DNA of 64,000 nt, from positions 1,313,029 to 1,377,028 of the forward strand of contig ML682002.1 in NCBI GenBank assembly GCA_007922195.1, written 5' to 3'. Under the pieces are notes generated by a model. It did no database searches and was not told the DNA's origin. It saw only the letters and a list, made by a program, of their open reading frames with translations. Below, in pieces: positions 1 to 10,959 of the stretch. Position 1 is the stretch's first letter, and every line of letters starts with the position of its first letter. This DNA comes from Podocnemis expansa (lineage: Eukaryota; Chordata; Testudines; Podocnemididae). The translations under genes and the position numbers were made by a program.

Positions 1-1615
1 CCAACGGTACTGCTATCTCATCAGCCAGCTCCCTCAGCACCCTCGGATGTAGTTCATCCGGCCCCATGGACTTGTGCACATCTAGTTTCTTTAAGCAGTC
101 CCTAACCTGACCTTCTGTCACCAAGGGCCTCTCTTCTTCTCCCCAGTCTACCGTACCTAGTGTAGTGGGCTGGGAGCTGACCCTGCTTGTGAAAACTGAA
201 GTAAAAAAAGCATTGAGAACTTCAGCTTTTTCCTCATCCTCTGTCACGAGGATGCCTGCCCCATTCAGTAAGGGACCTACACCATCCCTGATCCTCTTCT
301 TGTTATTGATATACTTGTAGAACCCCTTCCTGTTATCCTTCACATCCCTTGCTAGTCGCAACTCCATTTGTCCTTTGGCCTTTCTGATTTTATCCCTGCA
401 GTCCCGAGCAATGTCTTTATATGCCTCCTTAGTCATCTGTCCTAGCTTCCACTTCCTGTAAGCGTCCTTTTTATGCTTCAGCTCAGTGCAGAGCTCTCTG
501 TTAAGCCACAGTGGGCGCCTTCCACATTTGCTGTGCTTTCTCCTTGTCGGAATTGTATCTTCCTGTGCCCTTAGCAGGGTTTCTTTAAAATGCACCCAAC
601 TCTCTTGGACACCTTTCCCCTTCAGATCAGCCTCCCAAGGGATCCTGCCCATCAGTTCCCTGAGGGAGACAAAATCTGCTTTTCTGAAGTCCAGGGTCTG
701 TGTTTTGCTTCTTTCCTTCTTTCCTTTAATCATCAACTTGAACTCAATCATTTCATGGTCACTGCTACCCAGGCTGCCATTGACCTCTACTTCCCTGATA
801 AATTCTTCTCTATTTGTGAGCAGCAGATCGAGAGGCGCAAGGCCCCTCGTTGGTTGCTCCAGCATTTGTACCAGGAAGTTGTCCTCAACACTCTCCAGAA
901 ACTTCCTGGATTGCCTGTGCACTGCTGTACTGGCCTTCCAGCAGATGTCAGGGTAATTGAAGTCCCCCATGAGAACCAGGGCCTGTGCTCTAGAAACTTC
1001 TGTCAGTTGTCCATAGAATGCCTCATCCACCTCCTCCTTCTGATCTGGTGGTCTGTAGCAGACACCTACCACAACATCCCCCTTGTTGCTCTCCCCTCTA
1101 AACTTAACCCACAGACTTTCAACTGGCTTGTTTCCACTTTCATAATGAAGCTCTGAGCAGTCATAGAGCTCCTTTACCTATAGTGCTACTCCTCCCCCTT
1201 TCCTTCCCTGCCTGTCCTTCCTGAACAGTCTATACCCATCTATTGCAGAGCTCCAGTCATGCAAACTATTCCACCACGTCTCTGTTATCCCAATCACGTC
1301 ATAGTTCTTTGTCTGCGCTAGTGCTACCAATTCCTCCTGCTTGTTTCCCAGGCTCCTTGCATTTGTGTATAGGCACCTAAGATACCCAGCTGATTGCCCT
1401 ACTTTCCCATTTTGACATTCAATTCTATTGTATCTACCTCCCTGGATTTTCTTTTGGTGTTGACCTCCCCCACCTGCCTCAGGCATTAGGGCTTCATTAG
1501 AGCATCTAAGAAAGTTATTTGATTCCCCCCGCATGTTCCAATTATCCTCTCTTCTATCCCTGGAGTTACAGTCCCGGCACCCCCCAAGTTCCATCCCATC
1601 CCCCTGGTCTCCCAC
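1..1615 (-). pseudogene. CR1 ORF2 N-terminal part: endonuclease and start of RT
   Basis: ORF2 of CR1 nicks target DNA and reverse-transcribes the element RNA. Read from 1615 downwards, the endonuclease shows YTNARSLGNKQEEL, GITETWW, GVCYRPP, the catalytic GDFNYPDICW and SDHEMIEFK, then a basic linker (KDNRKGFYKYI) and the RT entry KSMGPDELHPRVLREL at the window edge. By my reading the frame has no indel over 1,615 bases. The only lesion is a TAG at 1178-1180 after GGGVAL, where related copies have a tyrosine codon, so it looks like one TAT-to-TAG change. The remaining 392 codons to position 1 are open. The RT core and C-terminus lie outside the window. Confidence 0.9.
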
Positions 1616-1659
1616 ATAGTCACTTACCTGTGGGCTTTGGTCTCCTTCCCCCTTCAGAC

Positions 1660-2144
1660 CTAGTTTAAAGCCCTCCTCACTAGGTCAGCCAGTCTGCATC
1701 CAAATACGCTCTTCCCCTTCCTCGAAAGATGGAGTCCATCTCTGCCTAGCAGTCCTTCTTCCTGAAACAGCAACCCATGGTCAAGGAAGCCAAAGCCCTC
1801 CTGACGACACCATCTTCGCAGCCAAACGTTCATCTCCAGGATGCATCTGTCTCTGCTCAGGCCTCTACCCTTGACCGGAAGAATCGAGGAGAACACCACC
1901 TGTGCTCCAAACTCCTTCACCCGCGCTCCCAGAGCCCTGAAGTCACCTTTGATCTGCCGAGGATCACCTCTTGCAGTATCATTGGTTCCTACATGGATGA
2001 GAAGCATGGGGTAGTAGTCAGAGGGGCGGATGATTCTCGACAATCGCTCCGTAACGTCTCGGATGCGGGCACCTGGCAGGCAGCATACCTCTCGAGAGAT
2101 CTTGTCAGGGCGACAGATGGGTGCCTCCGTCCCCCTCAGAAGGA
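1660..2144 (-). pseudogene. CR1 ORF1 C-terminal part, SGNH-esterase-like
   Basis: About 160 codons of CR1 ORF1 on the minus strand, ending about 45 bases before the ORF2 frame. It matches the esterase-like domain of CR1 ORF1: LLRGTEAPICRPDK, then the block HVGTNDT, then the C-terminal DGLHLSRKGK that carries the catalytic Asp-x-x-His. The block-I GDS serine motif, which should sit just before LLRGTE, is missing because the copy is truncated there; the upstream codons come from the neighbouring MITE. The rest of the frame is uninterrupted. Confidence 0.88.
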
Positions 2145-2558
2145 TGAGGATCAATTGGAATTAAATAAATGCATGGCCACACTGGCTTTCATTAATTCAA
2201 ACTAAGGAATGCCTTAGCTTAAATTGATGAAAGCTAACTTCAAAGTGATAAAACCTAATTTAATTTTGAAGTGATCGTTAATTCAAACTCATTAGCTCAA
2301 ATTAACCCAATGTAGCTGTGTTAATTCAAACTAACTGTTAGTTCGAATTAGCCACAGCTTGATTTTCCCTATGCAATAAGCACCCCCTACCTAATTCGAA
2401 CTAGCAAGTCCAGTGCATGGACATGCTAGTTCGAATTAGGGTTTCTAGGGTGGCCATGTTAATTCAAATTAACTTAATTCACACTAACCATTATTAGTTC
2501 AAATTAATTAGCTCAAATTAAGTTAATTCAAACGAACCTTTTAAGTGTAGACATAGCT
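2145..2558 (+). mobile_element. TTCGAATTAA-type foldback MITE, left end lost to CR1
   Basis: A dense series of palindromic TTCGAATTAA and TTCAAATTAA motifs ending in AGTGTAGACATAGC, the terminal repeat shared by many elements here. Its interior (CCACAGCTTGATTTTCCCTA, GCATGGACATGCTAGTTCG) is found inverted at 3930-4325, so the two are opposite copies of one family. The left terminus is absent because the CR1 5' end abuts it near 2145. Probably PIF/Harbinger-like, judged from 3-bp target duplications on relatives. Confidence 0.85.
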
Positions 2559-2985
2559 TTGGTGTCTTCTTGTGACATTCTGTAACTCAGAGTAGCATTG
2601 GTTGTTCAGCATCCCCATTGCAATCATCTGGGCAATTTGGCCACTGCACATCAGCAAAATGGAGATTGTCCCTGAATGGGCCAGAAAAGCAGTTACTGTA
2701 GCTTTGAGAAGAGTGGCAAATTAGCCAGGTTGAGGATATTGCATAAAAGACTGGTGATTAAAACACACTTTTAAAATCCCTAAGGGGACCCTATTTTGTT
2801 AAGTGGTGAGATCACTTAGAGAGGCTTTTTGACATTTGAGGATTTTGCTTGTTAAACAAACTGGCTGTTGAAGAATGACAATCCTTTGTTGCTGCCTGCA
2901 ATTGTCCCAGAAAAAAAAAATGCATTGCTGTCTAGCCACAGTACAGGGGATAGTTTGGGTATGCTGTATTTCACTCTGATCAATT

Positions 2986-3160
2986 CCCTAACTTTATTTT
3001 CTTCCCATTCTGTAAGTTCCCCATCTTCAAAGCATCTGACGCTGTGGGATTTTCTCCCATGGATGCTCATGGGATAAATAAATATGTTAGTCATTAAAAG
3101 TGACGCAGGATTCCTTGTTTGTTTTGCTGACCTAGACTAACACATCTATCCTTTTGGACC
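2986..3160 (+). mobile_element. Penelope-like element 3' tail
   Basis: A 175-bp 5'-truncated PLE tail with the hallmark order: TTCTGTAAGTTCCCC, a hammerhead region (degraded; GAAA reads GGAT), the AATAAATAAAT segment, TTAGTCATTAAAAGTG, then CTAGACTAACAC and CCTTTTGGACC. It is bounded by a 10-bp near-perfect direct repeat, ctgatcaatt at 2976-2985 and ctgatcagtt at 3161-3170, taken as the target-site duplication. Confidence 0.88.
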
Positions 3161-3214
3161 CTGATCAGTTGTTTTTGACACAAGGTTGCAAAATGGGAGG
3201 ATTTTCTGGGCGGT

Positions 3215-3744
3215 GGTGGATTAAGAATCTCTGGACCCCTGGGCCTCTCACACTTGTGAGCCCGACCTGCAGCCTCATTGGTCCTCTCCTGGGGTCACAG
3301 CGCCCCTCCGGTCTACGACCCTGACATCTGCAGTTGGGCCGGCACCTGGGTGAGTGGAGGGTGGAGCTGGGGCCATGCTGGCCGCAGCTGGGCTGATCAG
3401 TCTCCTAGAGTCGTGGGGCTGAGCGGTGCATGCGGGGCGGCCCCCAGTGCAGCTCGGCTATACTGGAGCCTGTGCTGTGATGTACAACCCAGCAGCCGGC
3501 TGCACCCCCAGGAACAGACTGGCTGGCCCAGGGGCAGGGCAGGAGAGCAGAGTCCAGCCTTGGGTTGGCCCACACCACCCCTCGGGGTGGACTGGCCGGA
3601 CCAGGAGTGGGGATGGAGAGCAATGCAGAGTCTGGCCTCTGGTCCAGGTTGGCTCCGCGCCCCCTAGTGCTGCACGGCTGAGGGCCCCCCATTCTGTGTG
3701 GGCTCCTGGACACAGGCCCTGTAGGCCCATGTGTTAATCTACCC
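3215..3744. mobile_element. GC-rich non-autonomous DNA transposon, probably hAT-like
   Basis: A strongly GC-rich block in AT-rich surroundings. The left end reads GGTGGATTAAGAATCTCTGG and the right end, reverse-complemented, reads GGGTAGATTAACACATGGGC, giving an imperfect terminal inverted repeat. Several overlapping open frames on both strands come from low stop density in GC-rich DNA and resemble no protein I know. No clear target duplication. Confidence 0.6.
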
Positions 3745-3929
3745 ATGTTTCTGGGTGAGAGAAGATATTAAAGAGAAACAATCATGCGGTCAGCTCCCCT
3801 TCCACACAGAGGTTGCACTCTGAGTTAATTCAACCCAGGGAGGGCCAGGCAAGTAGTACTGTGCATGTTAGAGATGCAGAAGTGGAGGCACCATGAGGCT
3901 TTCATTTGCAAAAATCACTTCTAAATTCA

Positions 3930-4325
3930 AGACCCCCATTTTGGGGTTAATTCGAATTCAGTCAATTCGAATGGACATGGACACACTAGACAATCCAATT
4001 TGAATTGGCATGTCCATGAAAAGGACCTGCTAGTTCGAATTCAGTAGGGGGTGCTATTGTATAGGGAAAAATCAAGCTGTGGCTAATTCAAACTAACAGT
4101 GATTTCGAATTGACATGGCCACACTGGGTCAATTCGAATTACTCAGTTTGAATTGACCCTGACTTCAAAGTCAAACGGGGTTTGACCAATTCGAAGTCAG
4201 CTTTCATCAATTCGATCTGAGGAGTTCCTCAGTTTGAATTGAGGAAAGCCAGTGTGTCCATGCATGTAATAGAATTCATATTGATGGCAATCAATTCGAA
4301 TTCAGCTCCAAGTGTAGACATACCC
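3930..4325 (-). mobile_element. TTCGAATTAA-type MITE, inverted copy of 2145-2558
   Basis: Same family as the element beside the CR1 but in opposite orientation, sharing the central CTTGATTTTTCCCTA region and the GCATGGACACACTGGCTTTC block. The right end is GTGTAGACATACCC at 4325, followed by TTA. The left terminal repeat is missing. Confidence 0.85.
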
Positions 4326-4328
4326 TTA

Positions 4329-5350
4329 GACATTGCACCATCATCAGGTATGTTGACCATCTCTACCTCCAGCTGGGGCTAATCGGAGCCACAGACTCTC
4401 AGCCTCCCACCCCTGGAAAATCCAGTCCCTCTGGCCTTTAAAACTAAAATGAAGACACCCTAAATCAGAATCCACTTTTGAATCCACTGGGGATAATGAG
4501 GGTGGCCCTAAGCCTCAGCCCTATCCCCTCAACAAACCTTGGAAAACAAACTGCATGACCCTAGGCTGTCACCCTGTTCCAGTGGAACTGCAAGGAGACA
4601 ACAGGTGAGCAGGGGGACGGGCATGGTTTATGTCTGACTTCCATATGTGACTCAGTTACCCTTTGTCACGGTTGCAGGATTCCAGCCCCCAGAGGGTTTT
4701 GCATTGACGTAGCTTCCAGAGGCTGCCAATCACAACTCAGGTCCCTGGTGTGTTAGGCATAGTGAAGACAAGTAAAACAAAAAACAAAACAAAACCAAAA
4801 AAATAAACAAACAAACAAACAAACAAACAAAACCCCTTTGCTTGAAAGATCTTACGGATCTTTCCAGAAAACTGCTCAACATCAGTCTTACTCTGTTCCT
4901 ACTAAGGTCAAAAGTAAAATTACCCCCTTGTAGACACAGCTATTTGGATAGAAGGATGCTTCCATCAAGGTAGCTGACATCCTTCACAGAGCTGGTGTTG
5001 CTGAACCCACAAAAACCCCTCTGCCATCAACATGGGCCAGGACTGTACTGAATCCATCCCTTGACCCAGCCACTGCCTTCTGGATTAACTATAGAGATGG
5101 GAAAACCCCTTCTGGCACTGTAGCAAGTGTCTACAGGGCAGCACTACTATGGTATAGCTGCAGCTCTGTAGTCGGGCCATTGAAGCATCAGTAGTGTAGC
5201 CGTGGCCTTATTCTGGCACCAGATGGTGTTTTCCCAGTTTACCTTCTGTTGCTTTGGAAGGAGTTTAAATTAAACAGAAAAAAGTCACTCATTCTAAATT
5301 AAGTGTGTCTACATGCTGTAATGAAACTATAGCAGTTTAACTCTAGTGAG
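4329..5350. other. Unassigned DNA with an (AAAC)n tract
   Basis: No gene or complete element seen. A/C-rich simple sequence occupies 4779-4834 (regular AAAC units from about 4804). A TGTCTACAGGGCAGCAC stretch near 5109 resembles MITE ends but has no partner. Confidence 0.6.
4779..4834 (+). repeat. (AAAC)n simple repeat
   Basis: Irregular AAAAC units pass into regular AAAC units to the right. It could be the decayed tail of an old retroelement, but no body is recognisable upstream. Confidence 0.85.
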
Positions 5351-5475
5351 CATAAGGATAGTCAGACCACTGGTCCATCTAGCCCAGTTTCCTGTCTTCC
5401 AACAGTGGCCAATGCCAGGTGCTCCCGAGGGAATAAATAGAATGAGCACTCATTTAGCAATCCATCCCCAGATAT
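5351..5475 (-). mobile_element. CR1-clade LINE 3' end fragment
   Basis: The reverse complement of the LINE 3' end seen intact near 26460 and 51540: CATAAGGATAGTCAGACC, CCATCTAGCCCAGTTTCC, GTCTTCCAACAGTGGCC. Minus orientation, 5'-truncated. Confidence 0.8.
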
Positions 5476-5520
5476 AATTATGTTGGTATGACACGGTGAA
5501 AAGTTCCCATGGAGACAAAC

Positions 5521-5660
5521 TTTACAATTGTAAGCACATTGGGGCAGGGACTGTCCTCTCAGTCTGTGTTTGTGCAGCACCTAGCACCATGGGGCCCTAG
5601 TCGAGGAAGGAGACTACTAGGCACTACTGCAATTCAAATTAAAATAAAATAGTGATGATA
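5521..5660 (+). mobile_element. MIR/L2-type tail
   Basis: Contains TTGTAAGCACATTGGGGCAG, GGACTGTC, GTGTTTGTGCAGCACC and ATGGGGCCCTAGTC, then an A-rich end. This is the common amniote CORE-SINE/L2-type 3' module. The 5' body is not visible. Confidence 0.7.
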
Positions 5661-6079
5661 CACATACTGAGCTCAAGTTCCAGCACATCATTTGTTAATT
5701 TATTTGAATCCCACCCCCGCTATAACTGGCATATATCATAAATCTTCGTTATTGGGAGTCTTAATCACCTGGCTGTACAGGAGAAGCCCCCTTTGTTGCA
5801 GTGACAGGCTGATTTCTCTCTAGGTGAAAGGACTGAATATCTGTGTCTTGCTAATGGCGTTATTTGTTGATAAATGGTTGGTTCCTAATGGAATTCAGGA
5901 TTAATGTGAAGAGATAACAAAAACAACAATTTCCAGTGTGTTCCTTGTTATTTGCCTAGGTCGTGACACTGTGGGACACCTTGTCTCCCAGCTGGTGGTG
6001 GACTCCTAACCTCTACTGCCAATAGAAACTGGGAGATGCTGTGCTCAATAATTGCTTATTTTTATACACTGGAAGAATT

Positions 6080-6215
6080 TTTGGGCCCTTTACAATACGT
6101 CACTTATTTCTATCACATTAGCACACCTTGTACTAGGAAGCACATAGCAAGAGACAGTTCCTGTCCTGAAGATGGGAAGGAAAATAGAGATACAGATGGG
6201 TGAAGAGACACTGGG
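6080..6215 (-). mobile_element. MIR/L2-type tail, inverted
   Basis: The reverse-strand version of the module at 5521-5660: GGGCCCTTTACAATA, then AGCACATAGCAAGAGACAG followed by TTCCTGTCCTGAAGATGGG. Old and diverged. Confidence 0.6.
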
Positions 6216-6924
6216 TATCAGACACCGAGCTAATTAAAGTTTGTGGGGCTCAGGCTGAAAAAACAGCCATGAAACAGACATGCAGCCCAAGTCAGCAGGC
6301 ACGGGCCAACGGTGGATTTTTGTGTGTGTGTAGACACAGTCACCCAGACTTGCACAGCAAGTCAGCGACTTCTAATCTTTACTGAAATGATTGCATTCTT
6401 CATTCATAATCTATCTGTGCAATGGGAACCAGAGTGTCTTGCCACAAGTGCTCATCTATTCTTTGCAAAGTTCCAGCCACGTGACAAATGACCAGGACAG
6501 TTCTGTGCCATGTGGATGGCCCCACATACTCATCACAAAGATCCCCCAAAAGAATAGCCAAACTCAAAGCCATGTGGTCAGCCTCTCAACTGCCCCATGT
6601 AGCCATTTACATCTGTGGGTGTCAAATCCCATCATCCTGATCTTGGGGAAACTATACAACCAGTTTACATAATTGCAATGATCGTGCAAGGAGGAAGGCA
6701 ATGGAGAAGCAGCTTAAATAAATAATTGGCAAAGAGCCGAGAGGTTGAAATAGGTCCATTTAAAGTATTCCTCTTTGTTCAGTGACTGAGAATGACAAAT
6801 ACAGCTGTCTAAGCCAATGGCTGTGTCAAGCCAAATATTATGATGTTACGCATATAATTATAAATAACAAATTCTAATCTACATGGCTGTAATAATCAGT
6901 ATCTGAGCACCTTGACTTATTAAT
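6216..6924. other. Unassigned AT-rich DNA
   Basis: No element ends or coding signal recognised apart from a short TG run near 6320. The frames at 6200-6385 and 6391-6672 have no recognisable motif. Confidence 0.5.
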
Positions 6925-7070
6925 CCTTACACCACTGTGGAAGTACTATTCTATTTTTAAAAAAGGGACTCAGAAACAGAAAGACAAAGTGAGCACTGAA
7001 AATCCCCCAGGAAACCTGCAGCAGAGTGAGGAATTGAACCCCAGGCAGCAAAGCCTTATGCCAACCAGAG
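6925..7070 (-). mobile_element. MIR-type CORE-SINE
   Basis: Reverse-strand MIR-like order: ACCACTGTGGAAGTACTATT, a diverged counterpart of the CATTTTACAGATG region, ACTCAGAAACAGAAAGAC, then GAATTGAACCCCAGGC, which is the reverse complement of an RNA polymerase III B-box-like region. Confidence 0.65.
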
Positions 7071-7630
7071 CCAGGTTAAGGGATCTCAGGGCCCCGGACT
7101 GCCCCCCACTGGTGCATCCTCATCAGCTTGGGACCTTGCCCCCCCACTGGTGGTTCCACCCCATTTTGGGGCCCTGGCTATCCACCATGACAGCCTGCAG
7201 GCTGGATGGAGCTGGGAGGGGTATCTGGGGCCAGAGGCTGGTTAGCTCCGGGGGTGACAAGGCCGGCTGGCACATGGTGTGGCATCTGGTGCAGCCCTCC
7301 AGGATCCCGGGCCCTGGAAGGCCACCATGGAGGCCATGCCACACACCAGCCAGCCTTGCCCCTGGGCAGAGCGAGCATGCACTGACCCATCCCACCCCTG
7401 GGGTGGACAAGCTGGCTCAGAGCAGGGGTGATGACATGGGTCTCAGTTCCTGGCCCAGGGTCCCAATTCTCTCTCTGCAGTGACAGGGACTCCCCTAAAA
7501 ACCCCCACCAGCCTCACTGGTGCTGAGCGGTGCAGCTGGGGGTGGCAGGGTAGGAAGATCAGGCCGGGATCTTAAGGGCTGGAGCCTGGGATCTGGGACT
7601 TTAGCTCCGATAGTCCTGCATTGATCTGGC
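7071..7630. mobile_element. GC-rich repeat block, probable degenerate DNA transposon
   Basis: A GC-rich island whose left edge (CAGGTTAAGGGATCTCAGGG) resembles the left end of the element at 3215. The right edge is not resolved. The 164-codon frame at 6989-7483 and its minus-strand shadows fall here and look like low-stop artefacts. Confidence 0.45.
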
Positions 7631-8273
7631 CCCAATGCCAAGAACCTAGTTACTTGCCTATTCTTCTGTTCTGTGACAGATGAATGTGTGCCATAAGCAT
7701 GTTATACACATGCCTGGTATGTCTGCCGTCTAAAAATGCTCAGTGTGGCATATTCACCCAGATCTTCCAACACAGACTCATTACAAGCCCTTGTGTACTT
7801 CTTTCCTGGCCTCTAAATTGCTTCAGACTGCAGTGGCTACCAATGCTTCCTTGAACCACACAGACTTCTCATCAAACTAGTCACGAGATCAGAATACACC
7901 CATGCACTGCAGGAAATGGGAAAATCGGAGATATTTGATCTCTGTATGTGTGTGTGTGGGGGGGACAAGTAGGCAAAGAACTAATTAGGACTAGATACAC
8001 TCAAATGACAAGGAGAATAGCTGAGCAAATACTCATTTCTTCCTATAATGAGCAAAACAGGGAGTATTCTAAAACCAAATTAACCTAGACTGGACCATAG
8101 GTGGCTGAAATGTCTACCTAGAAAACTTGCTGCAAAGGTTCTTGACAGAGAGCCAGATTCCCAGGGGTGCAGATAAGTGCAGGTCTCTGGCAAGCAATGG
8201 CTCTGTGTTGATTTACATCATTAAGGTTCTGGCCCAGAATTAGTGGCAGCCTTCTGTGCCTCTGTAAATTTCC
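7631..8273. other. Unassigned DNA
   Basis: Nothing recognised except a short TG run at 7943-7958 followed by a G run. Confidence 0.5.
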
Positions 8274-8462
8274 AGAAGGATAGTCGTGTTAGTCTGTGTA
8301 CAGCAAAAATGACAAGAGTCCTGTAGGACCTTAAAGACTAACAGACTAATCAGGCGCATCTGACAAAGTGGGCTGGAGCCCACGAAAGCTTATGCCTGAA
8401 GAAATCTGTTAGTCTTTAAGGTGCCATAGGACTCTCGTTTTTGCCATGCCACTGTACAGACT
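8274..8462. mobile_element. PLE tail inverted dimer
   Basis: Left arm on the minus strand (GTCGTGTTAGTCTG, then GAGTCCTGTAGGACC and TTAAAGACTAACAGA), right arm on the plus strand (CTGTTAGTCTTTAAGG, TGCCATAGGACTCTCG). The arms meet around a hammerhead-like core at 8356-8395. This is a different subfamily from the CCCCTTTGGACC tails: the core is followed by GCTTATGCCTGAAG. No clear target duplication. Confidence 0.82.
8356..8395 (+). ncRNA. Hammerhead-ribozyme-like motif in PLE tail
   Basis: Stem I GCAT (8356-8359) can pair with ATGC (8392-8395). The core reads CTGACAA (8360-8366; consensus CTGANGA, so G8 is changed to A). Stem II is GTGGGC/GCCCAC with loop TGGA, then GAAA (8384-8387), a GC loop closed by one A-T pair as stem III, and TT as the cleavage dinucleotide. 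One extra A lies between core and stem II. The G8 change should abolish or greatly reduce cleavage in this copy. Confidence 0.72.
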
Positions 8463-9327
8463 TGATTGGGTTTTCCTCAGTGAACATCTCTCTTATGTTT
8501 TCAAGAGACATCTAACTAACAGCTATTACTCACAGAGTAGTGTGAACAATACTAGCACAAGAACTTACTGTGCCATTGAAGAGTTATTGAAAGGATTGAG
8601 AGCAAATGCCTTTGTACAACACCTTTCCAGTAGCGTGAGATGGAGTGAACCCAAAGACCGCCATGACAGGTATGTTCCAGGCAGACAGACTAGTCTACTT
8701 GGTAATAGGCACTGATTTGCAAGAACAGGGCCCAGTCCCGTCTGAGTCTAGGAGTAAAATTTTCTAGAAAATATTTTTGAAGTCAGGCATGTTCCAGATT
8801 CCAAGAACAAAATACCTGGTCTCCAGAATATTAGAGGCAGGGCTAGTTCCATACCCAGAGCGCAATGAACTCCATCAAGGGAAAGAAAATTTATCCATCC
8901 TCTCCCTTACTGTCTTAACAATGGCTTCATCGGCATTTCTGATGGTGCCGTAGCACCATCATGTGGCTCCTGTTGGTATGTAAGAGGAAGTAAGCCAGAA
9001 AGAGCCATGGAAGCAAAACAGAATTTAGGAGTATTGCTGCTGGCTGGAGAATGGTTTTATTTCCATTGAGAGCTTAGATTATTTTGGCAAAAAATGTGAG
9101 TGCTGAAAAATTTTTGTCTGAAACTGAAATATTTCGATTTAGAGAGGTTGCCTGGAACCTCATGGGAGTTTGAGTCTTAATCTGCTATATTCCTATCCAT
9201 CTCTTTAGACCAGACTTCCCGGTCCCAGATCCAATGATGCTTTTCAAAGCAAGAATTGTCTCTTCCCATGTGTCTAGCTCAGTAGGGCTCGGACCATAGC
9301 TGGGGACTCGTGATGTTATTGAATTCA
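8463..9327. other. Unassigned DNA
   Basis: No gene seen. 9060-9140 has runs of the TTTTTGTCTGAAACTGAAAT type that recur at 13440, 17715, 19555 and 45930 and may be one decayed AT-rich repeat family. Confidence 0.45.
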
Positions 9328-9352
9328 AATAATAATAATAATAATAATAATA
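9328..9352 (+). repeat. (AAT)8 microsatellite
   Basis: About eight perfect AAT units. The minus-strand tyrosine run in the overlapping frame is this repeat translated. Confidence 0.95.
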
Positions 9353-9867
9353 CAGTATCATCAAGAGTTTTGTCATCTGCCAACATGGATCTGAAGGTTT
9401 GAGAGGGAGCGAGCACTCATGTTGCTTCTATAATCATCTGTTAGTTCCAAACTCATGTCTGTACTCATTTATTCCAAAATTATCTTGAAATGACATGAAT
9501 GATGAAGTGAAAATTCACTAAGCCTTCCTGGTACTGAATTCTGACAGCTCAGGCCATCCCAATGAAGCATTATTGTTTTGATAGAGAGCATGATTAATTT
9601 CCTGTTGGAAGAGTTAGAAACAAAACATTATCTGAATTGTGCATTCCTTTCACGCACCTATCAACAGGCGCTCACACACACGTACAGGATGGCATTATGC
9701 TACTCTCAGGCTTTCCTGACAGTCTTAAGGGGTCATGTGCATTAAAGGCAGCTGTGATTCCAGATGCATTTGTTGAAAGAGTGAGGTATGTTGGGAAAGC
9801 CAAGCCAAAGTCCAGGTTGTACAAGCTCCCCAGGCTGCACAGAACAGAGGGCAACTGAAGAGCGAAT

Positions 9868-10052
9868 CCTCTGCTCAAAGTAGGACCAACCCCAGCTAAT
9901 CATCCTAGCCAAGACTTTGTGAAGCTGGATTTTAAAAAACCCTAAGGATGGAGATCCCATCACTTCCAGAGGTAACCCATTCCAGTGCTTCGCCATCCTC
10001 CTAGTGATTTTTTTTCTTAATATCCAGCTTAGTTCCTCCTCCACTGCCATTT
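9868..10052 (-). mobile_element. CR1 3' region fragment
   Basis: CR1 untranslated and C-terminal sequence in reverse: CTGCTCAAAGTAGGACC, AATCATCCTAGCCAAGAC, GGTAACCCATTCCAGTGC, AATATCCAGCTTAGTTCC. Short and 5'-truncated. Confidence 0.88.
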
Positions 10053-10840
10053 CAATGCCAGATATCCATGACTGGCACTGGCTGTCATTTTGCTAACCTC
10101 CATCCTACAGGAGAGGGTGCAGTGTGCAAAATGAAAGGCAGTTTGAGTGAGCTGTGCTGTTTGAGAGAGAGGAGATTTAGGAACTAGCAAACATAAATCA
10201 CCTCTGTATGCAGATGCTCCCTAGATGGGGATGGGTCCAGGTTTTCTCAGGAATCCTTCACTCTGCAAGGTTTCTAGGCCACCCCAGATGGAAACCAGTA
10301 AACCCCTTCATCTTGACGAGGGTGTGCAATGGAAAAGCCACAAGATAACATGGCTGCAAATACCCACAGGATAGGGGAATATTTAGACATGAATGCTTTG
10401 TGCTGCCACAGCTAATCAGCCTGTGAGAAATCAGCAGCTCATTGTCCATTAACATGAATGGAAATTTAGGGCGCAGAGACTTCCAGATTTAGCACTCTGG
10501 GAGGTGATACTCTGCTTGGACTCACCTGGGACATTTGACAACCCCACCCTGGAAACACACCTTTTTTTATTGCTTTGTTCCTATGGTGGAAAATCAAGCT
10601 ACAAACCTGAGCACTGATGAAATTGCTGGCATAGGTGTGAAACCCCAGTTGGCCAGCCAGAAAGCTCCATTTGCACTGAGGTTTCCAAAGTTATTGTAAC
10701 CGGAGACAGCCTGAACTAACTGTGAATTTCAGTTCAGGATCTGATCCAAATTTGTACTTTCCAAAAGGCTGAGTGCATGGAAGAGTAAAGGCAGTGCAAG
10801 GGACTTGGATATAGAATTTCATTCATGAATTTCACTGATA
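10053..10840. other. Unassigned DNA
   Basis: No coding motif or repeat end recognised. Base composition is unremarkable. Confidence 0.5.
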
Positions 10841-10959
10841 AGGGCAGCCAGATGTCCTAATTTTATAGGGACAATTCCAATATTCATGACTTGGTTTTAC
10901 AGAGGCCCCTATTACTCCCCTCTCCCATCTCTATTTTCCACACGTTATCTGGTTACCCT
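10841..10959. mobile_element. Short MITE, AGGGYARCCAGAT ends
   Basis: A 119-bp element with terminal inverted repeats: left AGGGCAGCCAGAT, right reverse complement AGGGTAACCAGAT. The interior has ATTTTATAGGGACAATTCC, which I recall from an abundant sauropsid MITE. The target duplication is not resolved. Confidence 0.7.

Larger units (their letters stand above)
1..2144 (-). mobile_element. CR1 LINE, 5'-truncated, young copy
   Basis: A non-LTR retrotransposon of the CR1 clade read on the minus strand. From right to left it shows the end of ORF1 (esterase-like), then ORF2 with an apurinic endonuclease domain, a linker and the start of the reverse transcriptase, where the window ends. The 5' end is cut inside ORF1 at about 2142-2145, directly against MITE sequence, as expected for incomplete target-primed reverse transcription. 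The 3' end lies outside the window. Very few coding lesions suggest a recent insertion. Family assignment rests on recognised CR1 protein motifs. Confidence 0.95.

Noticed and set aside
486..1156. Plus-strand frames of 156 and 188 codons
   Set aside because: They lie antisense to the CR1 ORF2 endonuclease, which explains the sequence fully.
6989..7483. 164-codon plus frame
   Set aside because: It crosses a MIR-type SINE and a GC-rich repeat; no domain and overlapping frames on both strands.
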